DNA from: Vicingus serpentipes
Lineage (GTDB): Bacteria; Bacteroidota; Bacteroidia; Flavobacteriales_E; Vicingaceae
Direction of reading: 5' to 3'
DNA: 64,000 nt
NCBI GenBank assembly: GCA_024103385.1
Contig: JAGFIT010000072.1
Span: 1-64,000, forward strand
Made by a program: the position numbers and the translations under genes. Below are positions 28,000 to 37,856 of the stretch, in pieces (within the stretch, counting starts at the first letter, position 1; each line of letters starts with the position of its first letter). The notes under the pieces are model-generated. The model searched no databases, had not been told where the DNA came from, and was given only the letters and a program-made list of their open reading frames with translations.

Positions 28000-30774
28000 A
28001 TGAAACTTATCTTCCAAATACTATCCAAGTCGATTTTAACTATATCGCTTTTTTCATTATTTATTATTCAAATGAATGGGCAAACCACTCTTTATTCTGA
28101 ACCCTTTGGAACAAATGATATTACTAATGATTGCCCTAGCTGGAGCACCCAATATTCTACTGTAGGTAAATCTGATTATTTTGAAGTTGTTTCTGGTGCA
28201 ATGACGGGTATGGATCTCGACAACAACACAACTAATGGCATGGCTTTGTGGTATTCTGAAGTCATTACCACTACTGGCAATGCGACATTCGATCTTGCCG
28301 GAGATTTTTATGAATGTGGGTTTATGGGGCCAACTGATTACATCCGGGCATATTACAAAATTGATGGGGGAGCAGAAACATTGTGGTTTGATCAAACAGA
28401 TGATAATGGAATAGATTGTGCACTACAAGCAGGTTCAGCAACTACTATCGCAGCAGGAACTAATGTGCAAATAATAATTAAAATGAGAAATACTAGTAGT
28501 AGATACCACAAGTTTGATAATATTACAATTACTGGGGATGTAAGTGGTGTATTGTACTCCGAAACTTTTGGAACCAATACACTTAGTAGTGATTGTCCTT
28601 CTTGGCATGGTGAATGGTGGGATGATGAGCCTCAATATTTTAAGGTGACTAGTGGGGTCATGGAAGGTAAAAACTTGGACTATGAAGCCATTTGGTATTC
28701 AGAAACAGTAGATATCACTGGCTACAACGTCAACTTTTCTGCAGATTTTGGCTATGGTGGCTCCATGAATGGAACGGAATATATTAAAGCCTATTACAAG
28801 TTAGATGGCGGAGCAGAAACATTGTGGTTTGACGGTACTGACGATACTTGGACAGCAGGAAATAAAACAGCTGTAGCAGCAGGTGTTAGTTGTTTAAGCG
28901 GAACCTCATTACAAATAGTTATACGCGTTTATAACACAGGAACTACAGATACTTATACCTTTGACAATGTATTAATTGAAGGAACTTCTACTGCACTAGC
29001 CAACTTCACCTTTGCTAGCCCGAGTATCTCTTTGTGTAACGATATAGCTGGAAGCACTTCTGATTATACGTTTACACAGTCAACCACTTCCGATTGTAGA
29101 AGTCAAATTAATACGGGAGTGACGGTTACGGTTAATTTCCCTGCTCCAACTAATGTGTCTGGATGCACGGGTGGAACATTTAATGGTGTTACCATTGCAA
29201 GTTATACGGTGGTTACTCCAACTCAAATTACGTTTACCACACCTACCTCTGTAGGAATGTCTGAAACATTTGATATTGTATTTTATGACATCAGCAATGG
29301 ATCCATCACAGGAGGAAACGCGAATGTATCAGCTCCTAACATTTCTGGAGGCGTTGATGCATATACTACCTACACCTTCTCTACATCTGCGGTAGGAGGA
29401 AGTACAGACTATACTTTCACTTCTCCTGAGGTTACTTTAAGTTCTATTTTAGGAGACTGTGTATCAGACTATACTTTTACGCAAGTTTTCCCTAACTCTA
29501 GAGCTTCTATCAATGCAGGAGAGACTGTTACCGTAAACTTCATAGCTGGAACAGATGCTACCACCATGACGGCCGGAACTTTTAATGGCACAGCCATTAA
29601 TATGGGAACTGTTACTACCACTGCAACCCAAGTAACATTTACAGCACCGGCAATAGCTACAACTTGTCCTACTGATACCTTTACAATAATATTAAACGAC
29701 ATTACCAACCCAACATGGGGAAGTAGTGGAAACGCCACAATTGGTGTAGACAACATTACCACAGGTAGAGATACAGGAACCTACCCTTATGCAATAGCTT
29801 TTAACAATGCCGATTTTGTAGATTTTGACAGAGCAACTACTCCAGATTTAGCTACTCAAGATGCCTTAGGAAACTGTTATACTGGATTAGTTGCAGGAAC
29901 ACATTGCTTCCGTTACACACAACCTACCTCTGGAGATGCGCAGATGGTGGTGATAACTGATTGTGCCGGTATGGGGGGTGGCTCTTCTTCTGCCTACACC
30001 AGTGATGTTACAAGTGGTTGCGCATCAATAGGAGGTAATTGGAGTCCTCAAATGTATGAAGGCTGTACTTACAACAGCGCCTCTGCTGTAAAAATAGGAG
30101 GATGTCTCACCCCCGGAGAAATTTATACCGCTTGTGTTACTGTTACTCCAGCTTGTGCTGCCGCAGGAGCAAGCTTCTGCCCGTTATTGGATTGTTCTGT
30201 TGGGGTTTGTGGGTCAGCCTCTTTACCTATTGAACTACTGTATTTTAATGCTATAATGGATGGAAAGGTTGTAAAACTAAACTGGACAACTACTGCTGAG
30301 ATTAATAACGATTATTTTACCATTCAACGTACACAGGACGGATTTATTTACACAGAAATTGGAACAATTGCAGGTGCAGGAAATAGTAACACCATTCTTA
30401 ACTACCGTGAAGTTGATCAATATCCATTATCAGGAATTTCTTATTATCGTTTAAAACAAACTGATTTTGATGGAAATTATACATACAGCAAGTTGGTTGC
30501 TGTAGAATTGGCTCCTAAAGGCTCCTTGTTTATAGACTACGTTTACCTAGATCATGACAACAACAATTTAGAATATTATTTTAGCTATAATCACAATAAA
30601 CCCCTTAGTGTTGATATTCTTGATGTTTCCGGAAAGGTAATTTATTCTGAAACAATCTCCACTAATAATAGCAACAATGTGAAAGCCATCTCTTTAAGCA
30701 ATATCAGTCAAGGTGTTTATTTATTAAGGCTTTCTGATGGTGTTAACTCTAAAGTGAAAAAATTCATTTACTAG
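28000..30774 (+). CDS. Large secreted T9SS-cargo protein, paralog 1 (924 residues)
   Basis: A modular exoprotein of unknown function. Order: signal peptide (ends IQMNGQ); two similar jelly-roll-like modules, each opening LYSExFGTN and containing CPSW, AxWYSE and AETLWFD (about 27-185 and 187-330); two copies of a repeat module with DYTFTQ, TVTVNF and GGNA/GNAT motifs (about 335-470 and 470-595); a Cys-rich stretch with VTVTPACAAAGASFCP; a fibronectin-like region LPIELLYFNA to RLKQTDFDGNYTYSKLV (about 743-840); and a T9SS sorting domain ending GVYLLRLSDGVNSKVKKFIY. The gene at 30907 is a close paralog lacking one repeat module. It is probably surface-exposed; no catalytic motif is visible. Confidence 0.83.
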   Translation: MKLIFQILSKSILTISLFSLFIIQMNGQTTLYSEPFGTNDITNDCPSWSTQYSTVGKSDYFEVVSGAMTGMDLDNNTTNGMALWYSEVITTTGNATFDLAGDFYECGFMGPTDYIRAYYKIDGGAETLWFDQTDDNGIDCALQAGSATTIAAGTNVQIIIKMRNTSSRYHKFDNITITGDVSGVLYSETFGTNTLSSDCPSWHGEWWDDEPQYFKVTSGVMEGKNLDYEAIWYSETVDITGYNVNFSADFGYGGSMNGTEYIKAYYKLDGGAETLWFDGTDDTWTAGNKTAVAAGVSCLSGTSLQIVIRVYNTGTTDTYTFDNVLIEGTSTALANFTFASPSISLCNDIAGSTSDYTFTQSTTSDCRSQINTGVTVTVNFPAPTNVSGCTGGTFNGVTIASYTVVTPTQITFTTPTSVGMSETFDIVFYDISNGSITGGNANVSAPNISGGVDAYTTYTFSTSAVGGSTDYTFTSPEVTLSSILGDCVSDYTFTQVFPNSRASINAGETVTVNFIAGTDATTMTAGTFNGTAINMGTVTTTATQVTFTAPAIATTCPTDTFTIILNDITNPTWGSSGNATIGVDNITTGRDTGTYPYAIAFNNADFVDFDRATTPDLATQDALGNCYTGLVAGTHCFRYTQPTSGDAQMVVITDCAGMGGGSSSAYTSDVTSGCASIGGNWSPQMYEGCTYNSASAVKIGGCLTPGEIYTACVTVTPACAAAGASFCPLLDCSVGVCGSASLPIELLYFNAIMDGKVVKLNWTTTAEINNDYFTIQRTQDGFIYTEIGTIAGAGNSNTILNYREVDQYPLSGISYYRLKQTDFDGNYTYSKLVAVELAPKGSLFIDYVYLDHDNNNLEYYFSYNHNKPLSVDILDVSGKVIYSETISTNNSNNVKAISLSNISQGVYLLRLSDGVNSKVKKFIY

Positions 30775-30844
30775 AAACCACCCTCATCATACTCTCAAAA
30801 AAGTAATTTATCAGAAAAAAGAAGTTTTAAGAGTCGTAAATAGC

Positions 30845-30858
30845 AAGTATTTTTACTT
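30845..30858. promoter_or_regulatory. Putative operator palindrome AAGTA-TTTT-TACTT
   Basis: A perfect 5-bp inverted repeat with a T4 spacer, about 49 bp before the start at 30907. It has the same core as the sites upstream of the 1958- and 924-residue proteins. Confidence 0.4.
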
Positions 30859-30906
30859 ACGTTGAGTAAAGAAAACTAGAAAAAAACGCTATTTATTCCC
30901 GTACTT

Positions 30907-33279
30907 ATGAAACTGATAACTACTTTTTTAAAATTATCCCCAATACTACTAAACACAACTCTAGTATTAGTCTTCTGTGTGTTATCTACAACCAATTTAG
31001 TTGCACAAACCACGCTTTATTCTGAAACTTTCGGAACTGATGATATTACCAATGATTGTCCTAGTTGGAGCACACAATATTCAACTGCACATACTGGCGA
31101 TTATTTCGAAGTAGTGGGTGGCATGATGGAAGCAACAGATCTTGATGGTAGTGGAGAAGCTGTTTGGTACTCTCAAGTAGTAAATACATCTGCTGAAGCA
31201 ACATTAACTTTTTCAGGAGATTTTTATGAATGTGGAACTATGGAAGTTGCTGATTACATTAGAGCCTACTATGTAATTGACGGTGGAGCCGAAGTGCTTT
31301 TCTTTGACCAAACTGATGACAATGGAGTAAACTGTGTACTGCAAGCAGGCTCTGCAGCCGCTATAGCAGCAGGTACAACTGCACAAATTGTGGTAAGAAT
31401 CTCAAATGGTGCGAGCGAAATCCATAAATTTGATAATGTTTCCATTACTGGAAATGTGAGCGGTTCATTGTATTCCGAAACTTTTGGAACAGCTAACTTA
31501 ACCAGTGACTGTCCTTCTTGGTCTTCAGAATGGTACGATACAGGAGAATGGTTTAAAGTAACTAGCGGAGCAATGGAAGCTAGAAATCTAGATGTTGAAG
31601 CCATTTGGTATTCTGAAGTTGTTACCATTACTGGTTATAGTACTTCCATCTCTGCAGACTTTGATTATCCAGATGGATCCGTGCTTGGTGGAGATTACAT
31701 TAAAGCTTACTATATATTAGATGGAGGAGCAGAAACTTTATGGTTTGATGGTACTGGTGATACTTGGGCAACGGGAACTCAAAATTCAGCTACTTTGGCG
31801 GGCTGTTTAACAGGATCTACGCTACAAATAGTAATTAGAGTTTATAATTCATGGGTTCGGAGATATACCTTCGACAATGTGCTTATTCAAGGATTTACAG
31901 TACCTGTACCAGGAGCTGCAACAGACTACACCTTTACATCTCCTTCTGTTGCTCTGAGTGCTCCATTAGGAAATTGCCTCTCGGACTATACCTTTACACA
32001 GACCCTCCCTAGTGATCAAGCAAATATTAATTCAGGAGAGACAGTTACCGTTAATTTTATAGCGGGGACAGATGCCACCACCATGACTGGTGGAACATTT
32101 AATGGTACAGCTATTAATATGGGAACGGTGACCACAACTGCTACTTCTGTTACTTTTACAACTCCTACAGGAGCTGGCGAATGTTCCTCTTTATTATCAT
32201 TCGTGCTTAATGACATCACTAATCCAACCTGGGGATCTTCGGGGAATGCTACAGTTGGCGTGGATAACATTACCACAGGTAGAGATACAGGTACCTATGC
32301 TTATGAAATAGCCGTTAATGACCATGACTTTGTAGATTATGATGGTACTACTGCTGGTAATTATGCAACTCAAAATGGCTTGGGAAATTGCCACAATGGT
32401 TTATCTGCAGGGGTAAATTGTTTTCGCTTCACGAATCAACATTCAGGGAGTATGCAACTACTACTGATTAGTGATTGTGGTGGAACGGGGAACACCTCTA
32501 GTATTACAATAAGTGGTGGAAGTACTACAGTATCACAAGGTGGAGGTATCGCTTCTCTAGGAACTTATGATGGATGTAGTACAATTAGTAGTGGTTTAAG
32601 TATAGGTACTGCTTATCCTGCAGGAGTGCTAACCTACTGCGTAACGGTAACCCCGGCATGTGCTGCTGCCGGTGCTAGTTTTTGTCCAGAGTTTGATTGT
32701 TCTGCTGGTGATTGTGGATCAGCTTCTTTACCTATTGAATTACTTTACTTTAATGCCGTAAGAGATGGAGAAGTAGTAAAATTAAATTGGACAACAACCG
32801 CTGAAATTAATAACAACTATTTTACCATTGAACGTTCTCTCAATGGATCCTTGTTTGAAGAGGTATCAATAATCCCTGGCGCAGGAAATAGTAATACATT
32901 AATCAACTATCATGATGTTGACAAAAACCCACTAGTTGGAACTTCATATTACCGTTTAAAACAAACCGATTTTGATGGGCAATATGCTTATAGCAAAATA
33001 GTGGCTGTTCAACCAGCACCTGATAGTCCTTTAAAATTAAATTATATATATGTTAACCCAACTAACAATAATTTACAATATCAATTTAGCTATGATCAAA
33101 ACAAACCGCTTTCTGTTGATTTACTTGATATTACAGGTAAAATAATTTATTCTGAAGAAGTTTCTGCAGAAGAAAATGGTCAAGTAGTTAGCTTAGGAAC
33201 TCGCAACATCAATAAAGGCATTTACCTCTTAAGAATATCGGATGGAGTTTATTCTGAAGTAAAAAAATTCGTTTACTAA
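30907..33279 (+). CDS. Large secreted T9SS-cargo protein, paralog 2 (790 residues)
   Basis: A close tandem paralog of the 28000-30774 product. It has the signal peptide (ends TTNLVAQ), two LYSETFGT jelly-roll-like modules, a single copy of the DYTFTSPSVALS/GTFNGTAINMGTV repeat module, the VTVTPACAAAGASFCPEFDCS segment, the LPIELLYFNAVRDG fibronectin-like region and a T9SS sorting domain (NKGIYLLRISDGVYSEVKKFVY). The difference from paralog 1 is mainly loss (or non-duplication) of one module of about 130 residues. It has its own upstream palindrome and ends at a strong terminator, so it may be expressed separately. Function is unknown. Confidence 0.83.
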   Translation: MKLITTFLKLSPILLNTTLVLVFCVLSTTNLVAQTTLYSETFGTDDITNDCPSWSTQYSTAHTGDYFEVVGGMMEATDLDGSGEAVWYSQVVNTSAEATLTFSGDFYECGTMEVADYIRAYYVIDGGAEVLFFDQTDDNGVNCVLQAGSAAAIAAGTTAQIVVRISNGASEIHKFDNVSITGNVSGSLYSETFGTANLTSDCPSWSSEWYDTGEWFKVTSGAMEARNLDVEAIWYSEVVTITGYSTSISADFDYPDGSVLGGDYIKAYYILDGGAETLWFDGTGDTWATGTQNSATLAGCLTGSTLQIVIRVYNSWVRRYTFDNVLIQGFTVPVPGAATDYTFTSPSVALSAPLGNCLSDYTFTQTLPSDQANINSGETVTVNFIAGTDATTMTGGTFNGTAINMGTVTTTATSVTFTTPTGAGECSSLLSFVLNDITNPTWGSSGNATVGVDNITTGRDTGTYAYEIAVNDHDFVDYDGTTAGNYATQNGLGNCHNGLSAGVNCFRFTNQHSGSMQLLLISDCGGTGNTSSITISGGSTTVSQGGGIASLGTYDGCSTISSGLSIGTAYPAGVLTYCVTVTPACAAAGASFCPEFDCSAGDCGSASLPIELLYFNAVRDGEVVKLNWTTTAEINNNYFTIERSLNGSLFEEVSIIPGAGNSNTLINYHDVDKNPLVGTSYYRLKQTDFDGQYAYSKIVAVQPAPDSPLKLNYIYVNPTNNNLQYQFSYDQNKPLSVDLLDITGKIIYSEEVSAEENGQVVSLGTRNINKGIYLLRISDGVYSEVKKFVY

Positions 33280-33300
33280 AAATTTAAGCTTACTATTTAA

Positions 33301-33339
33301 AACAAAAAAGCTTTAGCAAATTGCTAAAGCTTTTTTGTT
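33301..33339. terminator. Bidirectional terminator between convergent genes
   Basis: A near-perfect inverted repeat of about 19 bp (AACAAAAAAGCTTTAGCAA and its complement) with flanking A-run and T-run. It serves the 790-residue gene and the gene ending at 33355. Confidence 0.88.
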
Positions 33340-33354
33340 TTCTTAACTCTTTCT

Positions 33355-35424
33355 TTATTGCTTTAATACCTTCTGAGTGATTCGATTGCTTCCATCTATT
33401 ACTTGAACAAAGTAAACCCCATTCGCTTGATTGCTTAAGTCAATTAAAGTTGTTTTTTGTTGAACAGCTTGCTGAATTACTTCTTCTCCTATTATATTGT
33501 ACACACTTATTGTTGCGTCTTCATTTTTCAATTCATAAACTACTGCAAATTGGTTATGAAAAGGGTTAGGATAAACTAATAGTGAGTTATTTGCTTTTTT
33601 GTTTTTACTCACACTCAATGCACCTCCACAAACTGAAGCAAAACCGTTAGTATAATAACTTCTAATCGAGTCTACTCTTTCCTGCATTACTACTACCCCA
33701 GCATCTGCACCAGGAGTTTGATAATCTCTTCCAAACACAAAAGCTAAGGTAATTTCATCAACTTCTCCTGGCTCAAAAGTAAAAGGACCTGTAGAACCTA
33801 ATCCTCTTCTATCTAAAGGCACATTTCCTTCCGTTTTTTCTGACCAAAGAGAAGGACTTGGTGCTCCGCTTACAGAAGGTGTACTCCAACCGATAGGGTC
33901 TGAAATTCCTGGGAACATGTAATTGCTTGGAATAGTCCCTCCCGATGAAAAATGCGCATTTCCTCCCCAAACCATTTGAGTACCATCTCTCCAACGCCCT
34001 CTTAAATAGCTATAATAATCTAAAGGTGACTGAGGGTCTCCTTGTACAGATGAAACGCTGTTATTATAATAAACAAAATGACTCATCCCTAATTGTTCGT
34101 TATCAACTATGCCATCTCCATAACCCAACCCTAATCCTGCATACGGAATACCGTTAGAATCCAATGCATCTTGTTTTACCATAGTTAACGGATTATCTAT
34201 TCCATCATAGTCTTTATACGGTCCTCCTAAAAAAGTAACCCCTTGAGCAGGGGGATACCATCCATAACCTATACCTGCACCGTCATCTGAATCAAAATCA
34301 TCTCCATTGTACCCATAAAAAGTACCTCTTTGTACATCACAACCAATATAATCATCATTATGTCCTCCAATATCAATATCTACCCATGCTCCAACATAAG
34401 TGTTATTGTAAGTATAGGCAGAGCGATTAAAAATCGTATAATCTACAAATACGGTGTTGTTAATTGCTGAATCAAGAGAACAATTATAGGCGTAAGCCAT
34501 TATATGTAATTCGGTTCCCATAGAAGACATTCCCGTAATTGTATTTGTATCTCTAATGTCATTAGTAATAAAGAAAATGGCTTGTTGTCCTTTTATTTTA
34601 GGGTAATCTCCATCGTATGGATCATAAATCCCATCATTATTGCGATCTACAAAAGGGGCTAAATGACTATATTCTCCTTTAGAAGTATCTGGGTTTGCTG
34701 GCCAACTCTCAATTACTTCAATGGGTTGATAGCCTCCATTATTCCAATTGTTTTGATGGTAAATAATGTCCGTATGGTTAATTTTCCATACCCTATCCCA
34801 TTTCTCTTCATAAGTTTTGTATTGATTCGTAGTCCTGAATGGTCCAGCAAAGTTTCTTCCCCCACTATTATATGTTTCAACATTTCCTTTAAGTTGCCCA
34901 TTTACATCTAATCCTGCCACCCATAAATTAGCAGCATAAATAGTATGTGCACCACTTCCTTTAGGAACCTCAAAACCAGCATATGCGTTTTTATCATCAT
35001 GAAACAACGCATTTATTCCCACTCGAGCTTTAATATTATTTAAGTCTATATAATCATAAGTTTTCCTTTTCACTATAAAATAAATAGTAGAGGTATCATA
35101 GCGCACTGGCACTCCATCATCTTTAATGACAAACTTCGCACTATCTAAACCATAAAAATCCAACTCTGGTTTATAGTCTATAAAAAATAGATTTGAAATT
35201 TTTCTAATGTTAAAATCTCCTAACCCACTATAATAAGCTGTGTCAGAAAAAATATTATCTCCATCAGGATCAGAATCATTATTTGTTAATATACTGTTAG
35301 CATTAATTGTAATGGAATCATTAAAACCTACATAAATAGTGTCATTCAGTGCTACTGGAGCGTTTTGACTAAACATATGCCCTGCAAAGCACAAAAATGT
35401 TAAAAGAGGTAAAATTGTTTTCAT
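33355..35424 (-). CDS. Secreted T9SS-cargo protein with cadherin-like N-terminal domain
   Basis: A 689-residue exported protein. The signal peptide (ends AGHMFSQ) precedes an Ig/cadherin-like module at about 20-110 (APVALNDTIYVGFNDSITIN, DSDPDGDNIF). A long central region of unknown fold has Asp/Asn/Gly-rich, possibly calcium-binding stretches (DRNNDGIYDPYDGDYP, NGDDFDSDDGAGIGYG). The stretch EVDEITLAFVFGRDYQ leads to a C-terminal type A sorting domain (VYPNPFHNQFAVVYE to ITQKVLKQ). I recognise no enzyme motif. It is monocistronic. A TATTTTTG -7 box followed by a run of seven C on the coding strand lies upstream. Confidence 0.82.
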   Translation of the reverse strand: MKTILPLLTFLCFAGHMFSQNAPVALNDTIYVGFNDSITINANSILTNNDSDPDGDNIFSDTAYYSGLGDFNIRKISNLFFIDYKPELDFYGLDSAKFVIKDDGVPVRYDTSTIYFIVKRKTYDYIDLNNIKARVGINALFHDDKNAYAGFEVPKGSGAHTIYAANLWVAGLDVNGQLKGNVETYNSGGRNFAGPFRTTNQYKTYEEKWDRVWKINHTDIIYHQNNWNNGGYQPIEVIESWPANPDTSKGEYSHLAPFVDRNNDGIYDPYDGDYPKIKGQQAIFFITNDIRDTNTITGMSSMGTELHIMAYAYNCSLDSAINNTVFVDYTIFNRSAYTYNNTYVGAWVDIDIGGHNDDYIGCDVQRGTFYGYNGDDFDSDDGAGIGYGWYPPAQGVTFLGGPYKDYDGIDNPLTMVKQDALDSNGIPYAGLGLGYGDGIVDNEQLGMSHFVYYNNSVSSVQGDPQSPLDYYSYLRGRWRDGTQMVWGGNAHFSSGGTIPSNYMFPGISDPIGWSTPSVSGAPSPSLWSEKTEGNVPLDRRGLGSTGPFTFEPGEVDEITLAFVFGRDYQTPGADAGVVVMQERVDSIRSYYTNGFASVCGGALSVSKNKKANNSLLVYPNPFHNQFAVVYELKNEDATISVYNIIGEEVIQQAVQQKTTLIDLSNQANGVYFVQVIDGSNRITQKVLKQ

Positions 35425-35483
35425 AATGTAAATATTAGATTAATTATTGTTTTCAATTATATACACGTAAAAAATATAGTTTA

Positions 35484-35498
35484 GGGGGGGCAAAAATA
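35484..35498 (-). promoter_or_regulatory. -7 box TATTTTTG followed by a C7 tract
   Basis: On the minus strand TATTTTTG (35491-35498) matches TAnnTTTG and is directly followed by seven C (35484-35490), about 60 bp before the ATG at 35424. A seven-base G/C homopolymer at the expected transcript start is unusual in this AT-rich DNA. Confidence 0.45.
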
Positions 35499-35575
35499 TT
35501 TTTCATAATAATAAAGCTTCAGAAAAATCTGTCAACCTATTTTAGGACAACACAAAGCATAAACAACTATATCCT

Positions 35576-35583
35576 TATATTTG
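35576..35583 (+). promoter_or_regulatory. -7 box TATATTTG of ispG
   Basis: Exact TAnnTTTG match 16 bp before the GTG start of ispG, which implies a very short or nearly absent leader. Confidence 0.5.
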
Positions 35584-35598
35584 TTAAAATTTTAATTT

Positions 35599-37512
35599 GT
35601 GTACTGCAACAGTTTAACCAAATATCAACGTTTACAAACTCGAGAAGTTAAAATCGGTAATATTGCTGTTGGAGGAAATAATCCCATTCGTGTGCAATCC
35701 ATGACTACTACTGACACCATGGATACGCAGGCAACTGTGGAACAGTCTATCAGAATGATAGATGCGGGTTGTGAGATTGTACGGATCACTGCTCCAAGTA
35801 AAAAAGAAGCGGAAAATTTAGCGAACATTAAAAATGAGCTCAGAAAGAGAGGATATAACACTCCTCTAGTAGCTGACATCCATTTTACCCCCAATGCTGC
35901 TGAAATTGCTGCCACTATTGTAGAGAAAGTTCGTATTAATCCAGGGAATTATGCCGATAAAAAGAAATTTGAAGAAATTGAATACACGGATGCTTCTTAC
36001 CAAAAAGAATTGGAACGAATCCGAGAACGTTTTATTCCACTGATTAAAATATGTAAAGAACACGGAACAGCTCTACGAATAGGAACCAATCATGGTTCTT
36101 TATCAGATCGAATTATGAGTAGGTATGGAGATTCCCCTAAAGGAATGGTAGAATCTGCCATGGAGTTTTTACGCATCTGCAGAGATGAAGATTTTCATGA
36201 GATTGTACTTTCTATGAAATCAAGTAATACCCAAGTAGTAGTTCAGGCCTATCGTTTATTGGTTAGTAAAATGTTGGAAGAAGGGATGAATTACCCTTTA
36301 CACCTAGGTGTAACTGAAGCAGGTGATGGAGAAGATGGCAGAATAAAGTCTGCGGTAGGCATTGGCACTCTTTTAGAAGATGGATTGGGAGATACCATTC
36401 GTGTTTCTTTAACTGAAGAGCCTGAATTAGAAATTCCAGTAGCGCAAGAATTGGTAAAGCGATATCAAAACCGAAATAGACATGATGTCATTGAAGAAAT
36501 TGAAAAAAATCCTTTAACCCCATACGAATACAACAAAAGATTATCCAATGAAGTCTTAAATATTGGAGATAAAAATGTTCCAATTGTAGTAGCTGATTTT
36601 TGTTTAAAAGAAAAGATTACTCCCGCTTCGTTTTTTGCTTTAGGCTACAATTATTCTGTGCCACTTGATAAATGGAATATTGCTGATTCCGCTTGTGATT
36701 ATGTTTTTTTGGGTGATAAAGTCATTGATTTTGAAGTACCTGGCACATTAGGAATTATTTACAATTACAAAACGTGGCTAAATCATCAAGCAAAAAGTTT
36801 TCCTTTTTTAACTACTAAAGAATATTTAAGTGTTAGTGTTATTTCAGATAAATTAAATATCATTTACACCACTTATAAAGAACTAACTGATGAATTGATT
36901 AGTAATCTAAAAACCGATGCTACTGCTGTTTTAATGATTGACACCTACAATAAGCACGGAATGGCCGAACAAAGAAGGTTATTTATTAAACTAATTAATA
37001 ATAGTTGCAATACCCCTGTTATTATTGGAAGAGCTTATGGCGATTTAACTTCCACTCAATTACAATTACAAGCTGCCACTGATATGGGCGGGTTGTTGAT
37101 TGATGGGTTAGGTAATGGAATATTTATTGCTGCAGAAAATTGTGGTGGAGATCAGTTGATCAATTCAACCGCTTTCGGTATTTTACAAGCCACCCGAACA
37201 CGTATTTCAAAAACAGAATACATTTCTTGCCCTAGCTGTGGAAGAACCTTATTTGACCTACAAGAGACCACTGCTAAAATTAGAGCTGTAACCTCTCACT
37301 TAAAGGGGGTTAAAATAGGAATAATGGGATGTATTGTAAATGGACCCGGAGAAATGGCTGATGCTGATTATGGATATGTAGGAACGGGTGTTGGAAAAAT
37401 AACCCTCTATAAAGAAAAAGAAGTAGTACAACGAAATATCCCTGAAGCAAAAGCTGTGGATTCTTTAATAAGTCTCATCAAAGATCATGGAGATTGGATA
37501 GAGCCTAAATAA
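35599..37512 (+). CDS. ispG: 4-hydroxy-3-methylbut-2-enyl diphosphate synthase (IspG/GcpE), long form
   Basis: A 637-residue [4Fe-4S] enzyme of the non-mevalonate isoprenoid pathway. It converts the cyclic diphosphate MEcPP to HMBPP. The N-terminal TIM barrel holds VGGNNPIRVQSMTTTDTMD, the central part has GVTEAGDGEDGRIKSA, and the C-terminal cluster domain has SCPSCGRTLFDLQ and IGIMGCIVNGPGEMADADYGYVG, with cysteines in CPSC and MGC. It is longer than the E. coli enzyme because of an insertion of about 250 residues between barrel and cluster domain, as in other Bacteroidota and plants. I use the GTG at 35599, since the -7 box lies only 16 bp upstream. The MazG-like gene follows. Confidence 0.94.
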   Translation: MYCNSLTKYQRLQTREVKIGNIAVGGNNPIRVQSMTTTDTMDTQATVEQSIRMIDAGCEIVRITAPSKKEAENLANIKNELRKRGYNTPLVADIHFTPNAAEIAATIVEKVRINPGNYADKKKFEEIEYTDASYQKELERIRERFIPLIKICKEHGTALRIGTNHGSLSDRIMSRYGDSPKGMVESAMEFLRICRDEDFHEIVLSMKSSNTQVVVQAYRLLVSKMLEEGMNYPLHLGVTEAGDGEDGRIKSAVGIGTLLEDGLGDTIRVSLTEEPELEIPVAQELVKRYQNRNRHDVIEEIEKNPLTPYEYNKRLSNEVLNIGDKNVPIVVADFCLKEKITPASFFALGYNYSVPLDKWNIADSACDYVFLGDKVIDFEVPGTLGIIYNYKTWLNHQAKSFPFLTTKEYLSVSVISDKLNIIYTTYKELTDELISNLKTDATAVLMIDTYNKHGMAEQRRLFIKLINNSCNTPVIIGRAYGDLTSTQLQLQAATDMGGLLIDGLGNGIFIAAENCGGDQLINSTAFGILQATRTRISKTEYISCPSCGRTLFDLQETTAKIRAVTSHLKGVKIGIMGCIVNGPGEMADADYGYVGTGVGKITLYKEKEVVQRNIPEAKAVDSLISLIKDHGDWIEPK

Positions 37513-37522
37513 ATTTAAAAAA

Positions 37523-37849
37523 ATGACCATTCAAGAAGCACAAGAAACAGTTGATCAATGGATTAAAGAAAATGGTGTTCGCTATTTTAATGAATTAACA
37601 AATATGGCAATGTTAACCGAGGAAGTAGGAGAAGTTGCGAGAATTATTGCTAGAAGATATGGTGAACAATCAGAAAAAGAAAGCGATAAAAACAAAGACT
37701 TAGGGGAAGAAATGGCTGATGTGCTTTTTGTTCTAATCTGTCTAGCCAATCAAACTGGTGTTGATTTAACCAAAGCTCTTGAAAAAAATTTAGCAAAAAA
37801 AACACAGCGAGATAAAGAAAGACACCATAACAACCCTAAATTAGGATAA
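37523..37849 (+). CDS. MazG-like nucleotide pyrophosphohydrolase
   Basis: A 108-residue all-alpha NTP pyrophosphatase-like protein. The metal-binding signature is present: EEVGEVARIIARRYGE, followed about 25 residues later by DLGEEMADVLFVLICLAN. The C-terminal KKTQRDKERHH is typical of the short MazG-type proteins. It would hydrolyse (d)NTPs to NMP and pyrophosphate, perhaps cleaning the pool. It starts 10 bp after ispG and is probably co-transcribed; a functional link is not evident. It converges on the M23 peptidase gene 7 bp away. Confidence 0.88.
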   Translation: MTIQEAQETVDQWIKENGVRYFNELTNMAMLTEEVGEVARIIARRYGEQSEKESDKNKDLGEEMADVLFVLICLANQTGVDLTKALEKNLAKKTQRDKERHHNNPKLG

Positions 37850-37856
37850 CTTCTTT

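Noticed and set aside
28000-33279. CRISPR-like or other short tandem repeats in the repetitive genes
   Set aside because: The repetition is at protein-module level with diverged codons; there are no short regularly spaced direct repeats.
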